Positions 27,791-37,202 of a DNA stretch of 39,680 bases are shown piece after piece; the first letter of the stretch is position 1, and every line of letters begins with the position of its first letter. Position numbers and translations under genes: made by a program. The DNA is from Patescibacteria group bacterium (GTDB lineage: Bacteria; Patescibacteriota; Minisyncoccia; Phycocordibacterales; UBA9973). Below the pieces are notes generated by a model. It ran no database searches. It saw nothing but the letters and a program-made list of their open reading frames with translations, and was not told the origin of the DNA. Location of the stretch: contig JAGWLB010000001.1 of NCBI GenBank assembly GCA_028865035.1, forward strand, positions 163,668-203,347. Direction: 5' to 3'.

Positions 27791-27865
27791 CGTGGTGTAG
27801 CGTGAAGTGGTTTACGCAGCTTGATTTGATTCAAGAGAAGCTGGTTCGAATCCTAGCCACCACGA
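27791..27865 (+). tRNA. tRNA-Gln(UUG)-like element with aberrant anticodon loop and T-arm
   Basis: Acceptor CGTGGTG/CACCACG, U8, D-stem GCGT/ACGC, CTTGA-TTTGAT-TCAAG (6-nt loop), GCTGG-TTCGAAT-CC(T)AGC. Confidence 0.6.
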
Positions 27866-27871
27866 CAAAAG

Positions 27872-27897
27872 AAGCATTGCGAAAAGCAATGCTTCTC
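27872..27897 (+). terminator. Hairpin after the tRNA-like element (processing or terminator-like)
   Basis: GAAGCATTGCGAAAAGCAATGCTTC. Confidence 0.55.
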
Positions 27898-27942
27898 AGT
27901 ACAGAGTGCTTAATAGCAAATATAAATATGTTGAATTTTTTG

Positions 27943-28052
27943 TTCTGGTGATTTGGCAATGGGGTCACACCCGATTACATTCCGAACTCGGAAGTTAAGT
28001 CCATCTGCGCCGATGATACTCTATAAACGGGGAAAGTAGGTTGTCGCCAGAA
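27943..28052 (+). rRNA. rrf: 5S ribosomal RNA
   Basis: TTCTGGTG...CACACCCGATTACATTCCGAACTCGGAAGTTAAGTCC...CGCCAGAA. Confidence 0.95.
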
Positions 28053-28065
28053 CAAAGAATTTAAC

Positions 28066-28100
28066 TAATAAAAACTCTTAGAAATAAGAGTTTTTATTAT
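28066..28100 (+). terminator. Terminator after 5S rRNA
   Basis: AATAAAAACTCTTAGAAATAAGAGTTTTTATTAT. Confidence 0.85.
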
Positions 28101-28144
28101 ATTTATTTATTGACAGTTTTATATACCTAAAGTAATATGTGCAT

Positions 28145-28306
28145 ATGGATATTCAAAATATGACTAAAGAGGAAATTAAGAGTATTACAGAAAAAATTAC
28201 TAATAATACATCTACCCAAGAGGAAGAGTTAGCGCTTTTAAAGTTTTTAAATAAAGAGGTTAATGAAATTAGTACATTTATCAGAGAAGTTGCAAATAAA
28301 GAGTAA
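28145..28306 (+). CDS. 53-aa hypothetical protein (not in the supplied ORF list)
   Basis: MDIQNMTKEEIKSITEKITNNTSTQEEELALLKFLNKEVNEISTFIREVANKE; ends just before the next start. Confidence 0.5.
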   Translation: MDIQNMTKEEIKSITEKITNNTSTQEEELALLKFLNKEVNEISTFIREVANKE

Positions 28307-28309
28307 TAT

Positions 28310-28822
28310 ATGAAATTTAATTTTGAAAAAAATATACCAGTGTCAAAACAAGAAGATATAAATTTATCAGAACAAACCTCAGAACAGTTTGATGCTGATA
28401 TTTTACAAGAATCTAAAAAGCTTGAAATAAATTTACAAAAACTTAATGAAGAAATAAATGTTTTTGGTGGAAAAGAAAAATTTCAAAAAGAATTTTCTAG
28501 TGATAGTGGCACAAGTGGTATGACAAAAGGTGGTGAAGAAATACATGAAGAGAATTCTCTATCTTATTATCAGAAAGAATTAGCAAAAGCATTAGCGGTA
28601 TTTTCTGGAGGGTCAGCAGTTGGTGCTACATCTTTGTATTATTTAACAGAGGCATTTAATTTACATAGTGATCCAACAATACTGGGTTTAGCTGGCTCAG
28701 CTACTGTACTTGGCTCAGCAATAATGTCTATTAATCTTTTAATTAAATCAAAAGTACATGCCAGAGAAGCAAAAAGAATGGAGTTAAAAATGAAGATGAC
28801 AGATACTCCGTTGAATTATTAG
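28310..28822 (+). CDS. Hypothetical protein with two C-terminal TM helices
   Basis: Charged N-terminal half, hydrophobic ALAVFSGGSAVGATSLYYL and AGSATVLGSAIMSINLLI. Confidence 0.55.
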   Translation: MKFNFEKNIPVSKQEDINLSEQTSEQFDADILQESKKLEINLQKLNEEINVFGGKEKFQKEFSSDSGTSGMTKGGEEIHEENSLSYYQKELAKALAVFSGGSAVGATSLYYLTEAFNLHSDPTILGLAGSATVLGSAIMSINLLIKSKVHAREAKRMELKMKMTDTPLNY

Positions 28823-28840
28823 TTAGTTCTATGCTGATTT

Positions 28841-28866
28841 CCGCTCCACATTGGAGCGGATTTTTG
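28841..28866 (+). terminator. Rho-independent terminator
   Basis: CCGCTCCACATTGGAGCGGATTTTTG. Confidence 0.8.
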
Positions 28867-28882
28867 CTATAGTAGTGTATAT

Positions 28883-29659
28883 ATGTCATGGGCATCGCAT
28901 CGACAAACTCAATATCTTTCGGGCTTGCTTATCTTTATCGGACTAGTAGTTTTTATTATTGCCTGGCCTTCTATTTCAAGAAAGCCAACATGTTCAGATG
29001 GTAAACAGAATGGTACAGAGACAGGTATAGACTGTGGTGGCTCTTGTCAGAGAATTTGTAATGCTGATGCTTCTGAACCTATCGTACTGTGGCAAAGAGC
29101 ATTTCCTGTCACTGGTAGTGATTATAATCTAGTTGCTTTAGTTGAGAATAGAAATAAGCAAGCTGCAGTTGCTCAAGCTTCATACGAATTTCGTATTTAT
29201 AATTCTTCTAATATCCTTATTGGACGCAGGTTGGGTACTACATTTATTCCACCTGATCAACAATTCGCAATTTTTGAACCCAGATTTGATAGCGGAGCAA
29301 GTGATATAAAAAGTGTTACTTTTGATTTTACTTCACCATTTATTTGGTTAAAAAAGAATCCTACTTTCCAAACTTTGCCAGTAACGATAGATAATGTATT
29401 AATGGGTTCTGATAAAAGTAATCCTTCTATTACAGCTCGCATAAATAATAATTCTATTTACGATTTACCAGCATTTAATGTTGTCACTATTCTTTATGAT
29501 GCAGATCATAATGCTATTAATGCTTCGGAAACACATAAAGATGGTTTAGCAAGTAATGCTAGTTCATCCCTGATATTTACTTGGCCACAACCTTTTAGTG
29601 ATAATCCTGTAACGAAAGATATGATAATTATGCTAAATCCATTCACTACTTCCTTTTGA
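28883..29659 (+). CDS. TM-anchored hypothetical protein with Cys-rich SDGxxNGxExGIDCGGxC motif
   Basis: CSDGKQNGTETGIDCGGSCQRIC after an N-terminal TM. Confidence 0.65.
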   Translation: MSWASHRQTQYLSGLLIFIGLVVFIIAWPSISRKPTCSDGKQNGTETGIDCGGSCQRICNADASEPIVLWQRAFPVTGSDYNLVALVENRNKQAAVAQASYEFRIYNSSNILIGRRLGTTFIPPDQQFAIFEPRFDSGASDIKSVTFDFTSPFIWLKKNPTFQTLPVTIDNVLMGSDKSNPSITARINNNSIYDLPAFNVVTILYDADHNAINASETHKDGLASNASSSLIFTWPQPFSDNPVTKDMIIMLNPFTTSF

Positions 29660-29664
29660 TCGTC

Positions 29665-30783
29665 ATGAAATTAAAATTCTTACAGATCGATTGGCTTTTA
29701 TTCTTGTTCGTACTTCCAGTACTAGGAGCAAGTCTTTTAACGATGAAATCTTTCACCGAAAAAACTCCATATTTTTCTCACCAACTTGTATGGATTATAG
29801 TTTCATTTATTATATTTTTTCTACTTTCAATGGTAGATTTTAGATTTCTGAAACGTACTGATGTCTTGGTTATACTTTTTTCTGTTTTTTCTGCATTATT
29901 GTTATCTTTGTTTATAGTCGGGCACGTGGCTAAAGGAGCAAAAAGTTGGTTCTCTTTCGGATCTTTTTCTTTTCAACCTTCAGATATGATGAATCTTGTA
30001 GTTATTCTGATGCTAGCGAAATATTTTTCACGTCGTCATGTAGAGATAGATAATTTTAAGCATATCTTTATTTCTGGAATTTATGCCTTGATACCATTCC
30101 TTCTTGTATTTTTTCAGCCAGATTTTGGTGTAGCTATAATTATATTTTTCATATGGCTAGGAATGATTCTTATTTCTGGAATTTCAAAAAAGCACTTGCT
30201 CATAGTATTAAGTGGTGGACTGATTGCTTTTTTGCTTCTTTGGGGGTTTGTTTTAAAGCCGTATCAGAAGTCGCGTGTCGTGAACTTTGTCCAACCACTC
30301 TCAAATATTCATGGCTCAGGTTATAATGTATACCAGTCTATAATTGCCGTCGGTAGTGGTCAGATTTATGGTAAAGGAGTTGGCTTCGGTACTCAATCAC
30401 GTTTAAAGTTTTTGCCTGAGTATCAGACTGATTTTATTTTTGCTGCATTTAGTGAGGAGTGGGGATTTGTCGGAGCAATAATACTATTCTTGCTTTTTGG
30501 TTTAATTATTTGGCGCATTCTACATATTGCTCTACTCGGAGCTACAAATTTTGAAATGCTATACGGAGTAGGTCTGGCAATTTACTTTATGAGTCACTTT
30601 ATTATTAACATAGGTATGAATATAGGAATTATGCCTGTGACTGGTATTACTTTACCGTTTATGAGTTACGGTGGATCTCATTTATTAACTGAGTTTATAG
30701 GTCTGGGTATACTTATGGGTATGAATCGTTATAGACGTGTGGCTCATCGTGATGATATGAGGAATGAATTTTTAGGAATATAA
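29665..30783 (+). CDS. rodA: Rod shape/cell division SEDS protein (RodA/FtsW)
   Basis: GAKSWFSFGSFSFQPSDMMNLVVILMLAKYFS...FQPDFGVA...SGYNVYQSIIAVGSGQIYGKG...TDFIFAAFSEEWGFVG. Confidence 0.92.
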   Translation: MKLKFLQIDWLLFLFVLPVLGASLLTMKSFTEKTPYFSHQLVWIIVSFIIFFLLSMVDFRFLKRTDVLVILFSVFSALLLSLFIVGHVAKGAKSWFSFGSFSFQPSDMMNLVVILMLAKYFSRRHVEIDNFKHIFISGIYALIPFLLVFFQPDFGVAIIIFFIWLGMILISGISKKHLLIVLSGGLIAFLLLWGFVLKPYQKSRVVNFVQPLSNIHGSGYNVYQSIIAVGSGQIYGKGVGFGTQSRLKFLPEYQTDFIFAAFSEEWGFVGAIILFLLFGLIIWRILHIALLGATNFEMLYGVGLAIYFMSHFIINIGMNIGIMPVTGITLPFMSYGGSHLLTEFIGLGILMGMNRYRRVAHRDDMRNEFLGI

Positions 30784-30786
30784 AAT

Positions 30787-31617
30787 ATGATTATTATAGA
30801 TGGAAAAAAAATAAAAGATGAAATTTTAGCAGAAGTAAAAGAAAGAGTATTGAAGTTGCCATTCACTCCGGTCTTCTGTGATATTTTGGTAGGAGATAAT
30901 CCTGTCTCAGCTTCATATGTAAGAATTAAATCAAGATTAGCTGAGCAAGTAGGAATTAAGTTTCGTACTGTTAACTTTACCGATAAGATAACGACCGATG
31001 AACTGATAGCAGAAATAGAAAACTTAAATCGAGTACCACATATGCGTGGAATTATTATTCAATTACCACTACCAGATCATATCAATAAAAACCAGGTTCT
31101 AGATGCGATTCGGCCAGAATTAGACGTAGATTGTCTAGGATCAAAAGCGAGTGAAGATTTTTATAATAATGTTCCGAATTCACTTTGCTACCCCACAGGG
31201 CTTGCTTGTTTAGAATTACTTAATTCTCTTCATATAGATTTATCAGATAAGAATATAGTTGTCTCTGGGCAGGGGACTTTGGTGGGTAAGCCAGTCACAC
31301 ATTTACTGCGCTCTCGTGGTCTTACTGTTGCCACTATAGATAGTCAGACTGAGAATAAAAATGAGATTTTAAAAAATGCAGATGTTATTATTTCTGCCAT
31401 TGGAAAAGGGAAGTACCTTACAGGTGAAATGATAAAGAAAGATGTCATTATTATCGATGCTGGAACATCTGAATCTACTTCTGGTATTGTTGGCGATGTT
31501 GATTTAGAGTCAGTCAAAGATATCGCTAGCTATGTGTCGCCTGTACCTGGTGGAGTGGGGCCTGTGACTGTCGCTATGCTTCTTAACAATGTTCTAAAAG
31601 TATCAGAAATGTTATAA
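30787..31617 (+). CDS. folD: Methylenetetrahydrofolate dehydrogenase/cyclohydrolase
   Basis: SYVRIKSRLAEQVGI...GIIIQLPLPDHI...CYPTGLACLELL...VVSGQGTLVGKPVTHLL...YVSPVPGGVGPVTVAML. Confidence 0.93.
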   Translation: MIIIDGKKIKDEILAEVKERVLKLPFTPVFCDILVGDNPVSASYVRIKSRLAEQVGIKFRTVNFTDKITTDELIAEIENLNRVPHMRGIIIQLPLPDHINKNQVLDAIRPELDVDCLGSKASEDFYNNVPNSLCYPTGLACLELLNSLHIDLSDKNIVVSGQGTLVGKPVTHLLRSRGLTVATIDSQTENKNEILKNADVIISAIGKGKYLTGEMIKKDVIIIDAGTSESTSGIVGDVDLESVKDIASYVSPVPGGVGPVTVAMLLNNVLKVSEML

Positions 31618-31625
31618 TCACACCT

Positions 31626-32150
31626 ATGAATATTTCATTATTTTATTTTTTATATGGTTTCGCATTTAAGTATCAATGGTTAGATAGTCTTATACGTTTT
31701 ACGGCAGTGGATTTGATCTACATAGTTTTAGTGTTAGTAGTTATTTATATTATTTATAAATATAAGATGTATGATTTGAAAAATATCAGTACTATCTTAC
31801 GTTCAAATATTAAAGGGATTTTACTAATACCTTTTACTGCTGCTCTAGCTTTAGGTATAGCAAAAATTGTAAAACTTTTGGTTCATACAGATCGTCCAAT
31901 GATTGCGTTGTCGAATATACATACTCTTTTTACAGAAAATGGTTATGCTTTTCCCTCGGGACACTCGACGGTGATATCTGCTATCGCTTTTTCATTATTT
32001 TTTCAAAATAAAAAGCTTGGTTATATAGGTTTCGTTGTTGCTTTGTTTATAGGTGCAGCTAGAGTTATGGGCGGAGTACATTTCCCGATAGATATTTTAG
32101 GGGGGTACATTATAGGTTTCTTGGTTGCTTTTTTTGTTAAAACCATATAA
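31626..32150 (+). CDS. PAP2-family (undecaprenyl-diphosphatase type) phosphatase
   Basis: KLLVHTDRP, YAFPSGHSTVISAIAFS, GAARVMGGVHFPIDILGG. Confidence 0.9.
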   Translation: MNISLFYFLYGFAFKYQWLDSLIRFTAVDLIYIVLVLVVIYIIYKYKMYDLKNISTILRSNIKGILLIPFTAALALGIAKIVKLLVHTDRPMIALSNIHTLFTENGYAFPSGHSTVISAIAFSLFFQNKKLGYIGFVVALFIGAARVMGGVHFPIDILGGYIIGFLVAFFVKTI

Positions 32151-32162
32151 AATAGCCTTATT

Positions 32163-33569
32163 ATGTGGAAAACCAGAATTACAGCATTACTTATACTCTT
32201 ATTGGGCGTTGGAGTAGGTTTTTTTGTTTATAAATCAGAATTAGCTAGTCGAAGTCTCCCTGCAAATAAAGTCGCTACGGGGCTTGCTCGTTTCCCGTTT
32301 CGTTTAGGGCTTGATTTATCAGGCGGTACACACTTGGTATATCATGCGGATGTATCAAAGCTTGCACCTAGTCAGGTGAAGGATTCTATGGCTGCACTTC
32401 GCGATGTTATAGAGAGACGTGTAAATATTTTCGGTATATCAGAGCCCGTTGTCCAAGTACAAGACGGCGGTTTCTCTAATGCAGGTGAAGAGCGTTTGAT
32501 TGTAGATTTACCTGGAGTTACTGAGATATCAAAAGCAGTGGCAATGATTGGTCAGACACCATTACTAGAGTTTAAGGTTCAAAATCCTAACAAAGACGCT
32601 CCACAAAAAGTAACAGTAGGTAAAGATGGTAAAGTTTCTCCTATTACTATTCCAGATCCGTATATTTCCACCGATCTTACTGGGCGCTATTTAAGTAAAG
32701 CAACATTAGAGTTTAATCAAACTACTGGCGAACCTGTTGTATCATTGCAATTTGATAATACTGGAGCTGCTTTATTTGAGAAGATCACTAGAGAGAATAT
32801 TGGTAAACCGGTAGCAATCTTCCTAGATGGACAACCAATATCCATTCCTACTGTTAATGAAGTTATTACAGGTGGTAAGGCTCAGATTACTGGTAGCTTT
32901 ACTCCCGAAGAAGCAAAGACTCTTGTCGGCCGTTTGAATTCAGGAGCATTACCAGTGCCTATTAGTCTTATATCTACTCAAACTATCGGTCCATCTCTTG
33001 GAGCTCAAGCTACAAACGCTGGAGTCAAAGCAGCAATTATTGGATTTTTAGCGATCGCACTCTTCTTAATTATTTGGTACAGATTACCAGGTATCATTGC
33101 TGTTGTTTCACTTTCTATCTATGTAGCCTTAATGCTTGCATTGTTTAAGTTAATTCCTGTGACTCTTACTGCTGCTGGTATTGCTGGGTTTATTATATCT
33201 ATAGGTATTGCTGTCGATGCCAATGTGCTGATTTTCGAACGTATCAAGGAAGAGTTACGTTCTGGACGTACAGTTTTCGAATCAATGAAGAATGGTTTTT
33301 CTAGAGCATGGTTTTCAATACGTGATTCAAATGTCTCAAGTATGATTACTGCTCTTATATTGTTCTGGTTCGGAACTCCATTGATCCAAGGTTTTGCTCT
33401 TACTTTCTTAATCGGTGTATTAGTTTCTATGATTTCTGCTATATCTATTACACGATTATTCCTTTATACACTTAACATCAAGAAAACAACCAGGTTAACG
33501 AACTTTTTATTCGGGTCGGGATTTAGTAGTGCTAAAGCAATGCCTGTACACGCAGAGCAACAAAAATAA
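32163..33569 (+). CDS. secD: Protein translocase subunit SecD
   Basis: FRLGLDLSGGTHLVY...RRVNIFGISEPVVQ...IGIAVDANVLIFERIKEELRSG. Confidence 0.96.
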   Translation: MWKTRITALLILLLGVGVGFFVYKSELASRSLPANKVATGLARFPFRLGLDLSGGTHLVYHADVSKLAPSQVKDSMAALRDVIERRVNIFGISEPVVQVQDGGFSNAGEERLIVDLPGVTEISKAVAMIGQTPLLEFKVQNPNKDAPQKVTVGKDGKVSPITIPDPYISTDLTGRYLSKATLEFNQTTGEPVVSLQFDNTGAALFEKITRENIGKPVAIFLDGQPISIPTVNEVITGGKAQITGSFTPEEAKTLVGRLNSGALPVPISLISTQTIGPSLGAQATNAGVKAAIIGFLAIALFLIIWYRLPGIIAVVSLSIYVALMLALFKLIPVTLTAAGIAGFIISIGIAVDANVLIFERIKEELRSGRTVFESMKNGFSRAWFSIRDSNVSSMITALILFWFGTPLIQGFALTFLIGVLVSMISAISITRLFLYTLNIKKTTRLTNFLFGSGFSSAKAMPVHAEQQK

Positions 33570-33572
33570 TAT

Positions 33573-34457
33573 ATGTTCGTAATTAAACACAAAAAAACAT
33601 TCGTTATCATTTCAATTATCCTTGTCATTTTTGCCATAGGTTCTATAAGTTATTTCGGGTTGAAGTTAGGAATTGATTTTAAAGGTGGTTCACTTTCTGA
33701 AGTTGAGTATAAAACTTCTCGCCCAGATCAAGCTACAATAACCAAAGAGTTAGCTCCACTTTCTTTAGGTGAAGTTATTATACAGCCTACTGGCACTATG
33801 GGTTATAGTATTAAAACTAGAGCCGTCAGTGAAACAGAGCGTGCTGGTATACTAACAGCTCTTGGGTCTGATGCTACCGAGAAGAGTTTTACATCTATTG
33901 GTCCATCTGTCGGAGCAGAGCTTGTACGTAAATCCATAATTTCTTTTATTCTTGTAGTGCTTGGAATTATTTTCTTCATTGCTTATACTTTCCGTAAAGT
34001 TTCAAAACCTGTTTCTTCTTGGAAATATGGTTTGATAGCAATTGTCACTTTGATACACGATATGATGATTCCAGTTGGTGCCTTCGCTATGCTTAGTCAT
34101 ACTTATGGTACTGAAGTAGATACTCTCTTTGTGGTGGCAGTTCTTACTATCTTAGGTTTGTCTGTTTCTGATACTATCGTTGTTTTCGATCGTATTCGTG
34201 AGAATATCCGCGTAGGACATTTTAAAACTTTCGAAGAAACTGTTGGTAAAAGTTTAGAGCAAGTATACACACGATCCATAGCCACTTCGTCCACTGTTAT
34301 TATAGTACTTCTTGCTTTGGTCTTCTTTGGTCCAGCAAGTACAAAAGTGTTCGCAATGATGCTCACAGCAGGAATGTTCTTTGGAACATACTCATCTATA
34401 TTCCTAGCTTCACCACTTCTAGTTATAGTCAACAACTGGCAGAAGGGTAAGAAATAA
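33573..34457 (+). CDS. secF: Protein translocase subunit SecF
   Basis: GLKLGIDFKGGSLSEV...GLSVSDTIVVFDRIREN. Confidence 0.95.
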   Translation: MFVIKHKKTFVIISIILVIFAIGSISYFGLKLGIDFKGGSLSEVEYKTSRPDQATITKELAPLSLGEVIIQPTGTMGYSIKTRAVSETERAGILTALGSDATEKSFTSIGPSVGAELVRKSIISFILVVLGIIFFIAYTFRKVSKPVSSWKYGLIAIVTLIHDMMIPVGAFAMLSHTYGTEVDTLFVVAVLTILGLSVSDTIVVFDRIRENIRVGHFKTFEETVGKSLEQVYTRSIATSSTVIIVLLALVFFGPASTKVFAMMLTAGMFFGTYSSIFLASPLLVIVNNWQKGKK

Positions 34458-34472
34458 ACCTTATTGTATTTT

Positions 34473-34501
34473 AAATGCCCTAGATGTCCTAGGGCATTTT
34501 T
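34473..34501 (+). terminator. Rho-independent terminator after secF
   Basis: AAATGCCCTAGATGTCCTAGGGCATTTTT. Confidence 0.85.
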
Positions 34502-34544
34502 GGTATAATATAAGTACCTATTAATTAATTATCTTATAAATTAT

Positions 34545-35093
34545 ATGTATATAATATTTGGAATTATTGTCGCAGTGGTGCTTTATTTCGTTGTTAAATA
34601 TAACGGTTTTATTACTTTACGTACTCGAGCAAAAGAAGCTTGGGCTGACATCGATGTCCAGCTCAAACGTCGTTACGATTTGATCCCGAACTTAGTAGAG
34701 ACAGTCAAAGGTTATGCCTCTCACGAAGCGGGGACATTTGAAAAAGTTACTGAAGCTAGAGCGCAAGCTATGCAAGCAGGTACTCCAGCAGAAAAAGGAG
34801 CAGCTGAGAATATGCTCTCTGGTACTTTAAAGTCACTTTTTGCTGTTTCTGAATCTTACCCAGAGTTAAAAGCAAATACTAACTTTCTTCAATTGCAAAG
34901 TGAACTATCAGATACTGAGAATAAGATCCAAGCAGCTCGCAGATTCTATAATGGTAATGTTCGCGATTTCAATACAGGAATTCAAATGTTCCCTGGAAAT
35001 GTTATAGCTGGAATTTTTCATTTTAATCAAATGGACTTCTTCCAGTTAGAAGAGGGTAGTGAAGCAAAAGAGCCTGTTGCAGTTAAATTCTAA
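34545..35093 (+). CDS. lemA: LemA family protein
   Basis: AKEAWADIDVQLKRRYDLIPNLVETVKGYASHE...RRFYNGNVRDFNTGIQMFPGN. Confidence 0.93.
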   Translation: MYIIFGIIVAVVLYFVVKYNGFITLRTRAKEAWADIDVQLKRRYDLIPNLVETVKGYASHEAGTFEKVTEARAQAMQAGTPAEKGAAENMLSGTLKSLFAVSESYPELKANTNFLQLQSELSDTENKIQAARRFYNGNVRDFNTGIQMFPGNVIAGIFHFNQMDFFQLEEGSEAKEPVAVKF

Positions 35094-35099
35094 AACAAT

Positions 35100-35858
35100 A
35101 TGTTGTTATACACCATCATCATAATTATCGTTGCTGTCATCTTTGCTTCTCTTCGTGTCGTTAAAGAATACGAACGAGGAGTAATATTTTTCTTGGGTAA
35201 GGCTACAGCTGTACGAGGCCCAGGGCTTATATTTGTTATTCCTATATTTGAAAATATGGTAAAGGTAACTCTTCGGACAGTGACAATGGATATCCCATCT
35301 CAAAAAATAATTACCAAAGACAATGTATCCATCGACATAGCTGCTGTGGCTTACTATCATATAGTTGATCCTATGAAAAGTGTCGTTGCTATTGAGAATG
35401 TTTATAAAGCAGTTAATCAGATTAGTCAGACAACAGTGCGTAATATTGTCGGACAATTTATGCTTGATCAGGTTCTATCCCAAACAACAGATATCAATGC
35501 TCAGATTAAAGACGTTATAGATGCTCATACTGAGCCATGGGGAGCAGAAGTTACAGCGGTAGAGATTAAAGATATTGCACTTCCAGAGAATATGCAGCGT
35601 GCTATGGCTAAAGAAGCTGAAGCAGAAAGAGAAAGACGTGCGAAAATTGTTGCAGCTGAAGGAGAAATGCAAGCGTCTACTAAACTAGCCGAGGCCGCTG
35701 ATATTATGGCAGCGCATCCAGTAGCACTTCAACTTCGTACACTTCAAACTATGGCAGAAATAAGTGTTGAAAAAAATTCAACCATTATTTTCCCTGCACA
35801 ATTCATGACGACAGTACATGAAGCAATAAACATGATAAAGGCAGACAATACAAAATAA
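35100..35858 (+). CDS. SPFH/Band 7 (stomatin/slipin-like) protein
   Basis: VKEYERGVIFFLGKATAVRGPGLIFVIPIFE...AMAKEAEAERERRAKIVAAEGEMQAS. Confidence 0.92.
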   Translation: MLLYTIIIIIVAVIFASLRVVKEYERGVIFFLGKATAVRGPGLIFVIPIFENMVKVTLRTVTMDIPSQKIITKDNVSIDIAAVAYYHIVDPMKSVVAIENVYKAVNQISQTTVRNIVGQFMLDQVLSQTTDINAQIKDVIDAHTEPWGAEVTAVEIKDIALPENMQRAMAKEAEAERERRAKIVAAEGEMQASTKLAEAADIMAAHPVALQLRTLQTMAEISVEKNSTIIFPAQFMTTVHEAINMIKADNTK

Positions 35859-35861
35859 ACT

Positions 35862-36305
35862 ATGAAAAAGAAAATCTTTCTGATTATAATAATTTTAATT
35901 ATTATTGGGGTTTTAGTACCTATTATATTTAGACAAAGATTTGTTGTTTCTCCAAAGAAAGAAGAACCTAAAATTGAAGACAGTAGAGGTGATTTGGTTT
36001 CATTTTCAATTTCTCCTAATGAAGAAGTGCATGGTATTGTTCCTTATGAAGGTGTGATTAAAGGTGGCTATTTCTTTGAAGCAAATATTTTAATTAATAT
36101 TTTAGATGCAGATAAAAAATTATTAAAGTCAGATCATAGCACTGCGACAACTGATTGGATGACTTCAGGTCCAGTGTCTTTTGCTGGCAATCTAGACTTT
36201 ACTGGTCTTTCGAAAGGTCCTGCATATATCCAGATCCATAACGACAATGCTTCTGGACTTCCAGAGCACGATAAGTATATACTAATACCTATTGTGATAA
36301 AATAA
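35862..36305 (+). CDS. Gmad2 immunoglobulin-like domain protein, TM anchored
   Basis: GVIKGGYFFEANILINILDADKKLL...TTDWMTSGPVSFAGNLDF...GPAYIQIHNDNASGLPEHDKYILIPIVI. Confidence 0.8.
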   Translation: MKKKIFLIIIILIIIGVLVPIIFRQRFVVSPKKEEPKIEDSRGDLVSFSISPNEEVHGIVPYEGVIKGGYFFEANILINILDADKKLLKSDHSTATTDWMTSGPVSFAGNLDFTGLSKGPAYIQIHNDNASGLPEHDKYILIPIVIK

Positions 36306-36308
36306 ATT

Positions 36309-37196
36309 ATGGCTACACTATACACACAGCAATCAAAGAACGTTGAGAAAACTTGGCTCCTAATGAGTGGCTTCTTAATCATTGTTATAGGCCTTGGTTT
36401 TGTCTTTGCAAGATTATATAACAATCCGACAATACTATATGTATTCGTTATTTTCTCTGTTGTTATGAATATTGTTGGTTATTGGTATTCTGATAAAATT
36501 GCTTTATCTATCGCAGGTGCACACCCAGCCACACGTGAAGAATATTTTGATTTATATACAACTGTCGAAAATCTTTCTATTACTGCAGGTCTGCCTATGC
36601 CAAAAATTTACGTTATAGATGATCCAGCTCCTAATGCTTTTGCTACTGGTCGTGATAAGAATCACGCTGTTGTGGCTGCTACAACTGGATTACTTTCTAT
36701 GATGAACAAGACTGAGCTTGAAGGTGTTATAGCTCACGAACTATCACATATTGGTAATCGTGATATGCTAGTCTCGACAGTAGCAGTAGTTCTTGTGGGT
36801 TTTATCGCTATTGCTTCAGATATGCTAATGCGAATGACAATTTTTGGTGGTCAACGCGATGATCGAGATGGGAATGGTCTAGTTATGATTATCGGTATTT
36901 TACTTTCGATTCTAGCACCAATACTAGCGACTATTATTCAACTTGCTATATCACGTAAACGTGAATATCTAGCAGATGCTTCTGGAGCATTACTCACACG
37001 TTATCCAGAAGGTCTAGCTTCGGCTTTGGAGAAAATAGGTCAATACAATAAACCAATGATCAATCATTCTACAGCTATAGCTCACTTGTATATAGCTAAC
37101 CCTTTTGGTTCAGGCTCATTTGGTAAAAAGCTTGGAGGACTTTTCTCTACTCATCCACCAATAGAAGAGCGTATTAAAATCCTTCGTGCTATGTAG
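36309..37196 (+). CDS. htpX: HtpX-family M48 zinc metalloprotease
   Basis: GVIAHELSHIGNRDMLVSTVA (HExxH), SRKREYLADASGA, FSTHPPIEERIKIL. Confidence 0.95.
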   Translation: MATLYTQQSKNVEKTWLLMSGFLIIVIGLGFVFARLYNNPTILYVFVIFSVVMNIVGYWYSDKIALSIAGAHPATREEYFDLYTTVENLSITAGLPMPKIYVIDDPAPNAFATGRDKNHAVVAATTGLLSMMNKTELEGVIAHELSHIGNRDMLVSTVAVVLVGFIAIASDMLMRMTIFGGQRDDRDGNGLVMIIGILLSILAPILATIIQLAISRKREYLADASGALLTRYPEGLASALEKIGQYNKPMINHSTAIAHLYIANPFGSGSFGKKLGGLFSTHPPIEERIKILRAM

Positions 37197-37202
37197 TTTG
37201 TA

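Noticed and set aside
28136-28150. TGTGCATATGGATATT as a seventh palindrome copy
   Set aside because: Only the short GTGCATATG core matches; no arms. Likewise at 9908-9916. CATATG is common at start codons in this genome.
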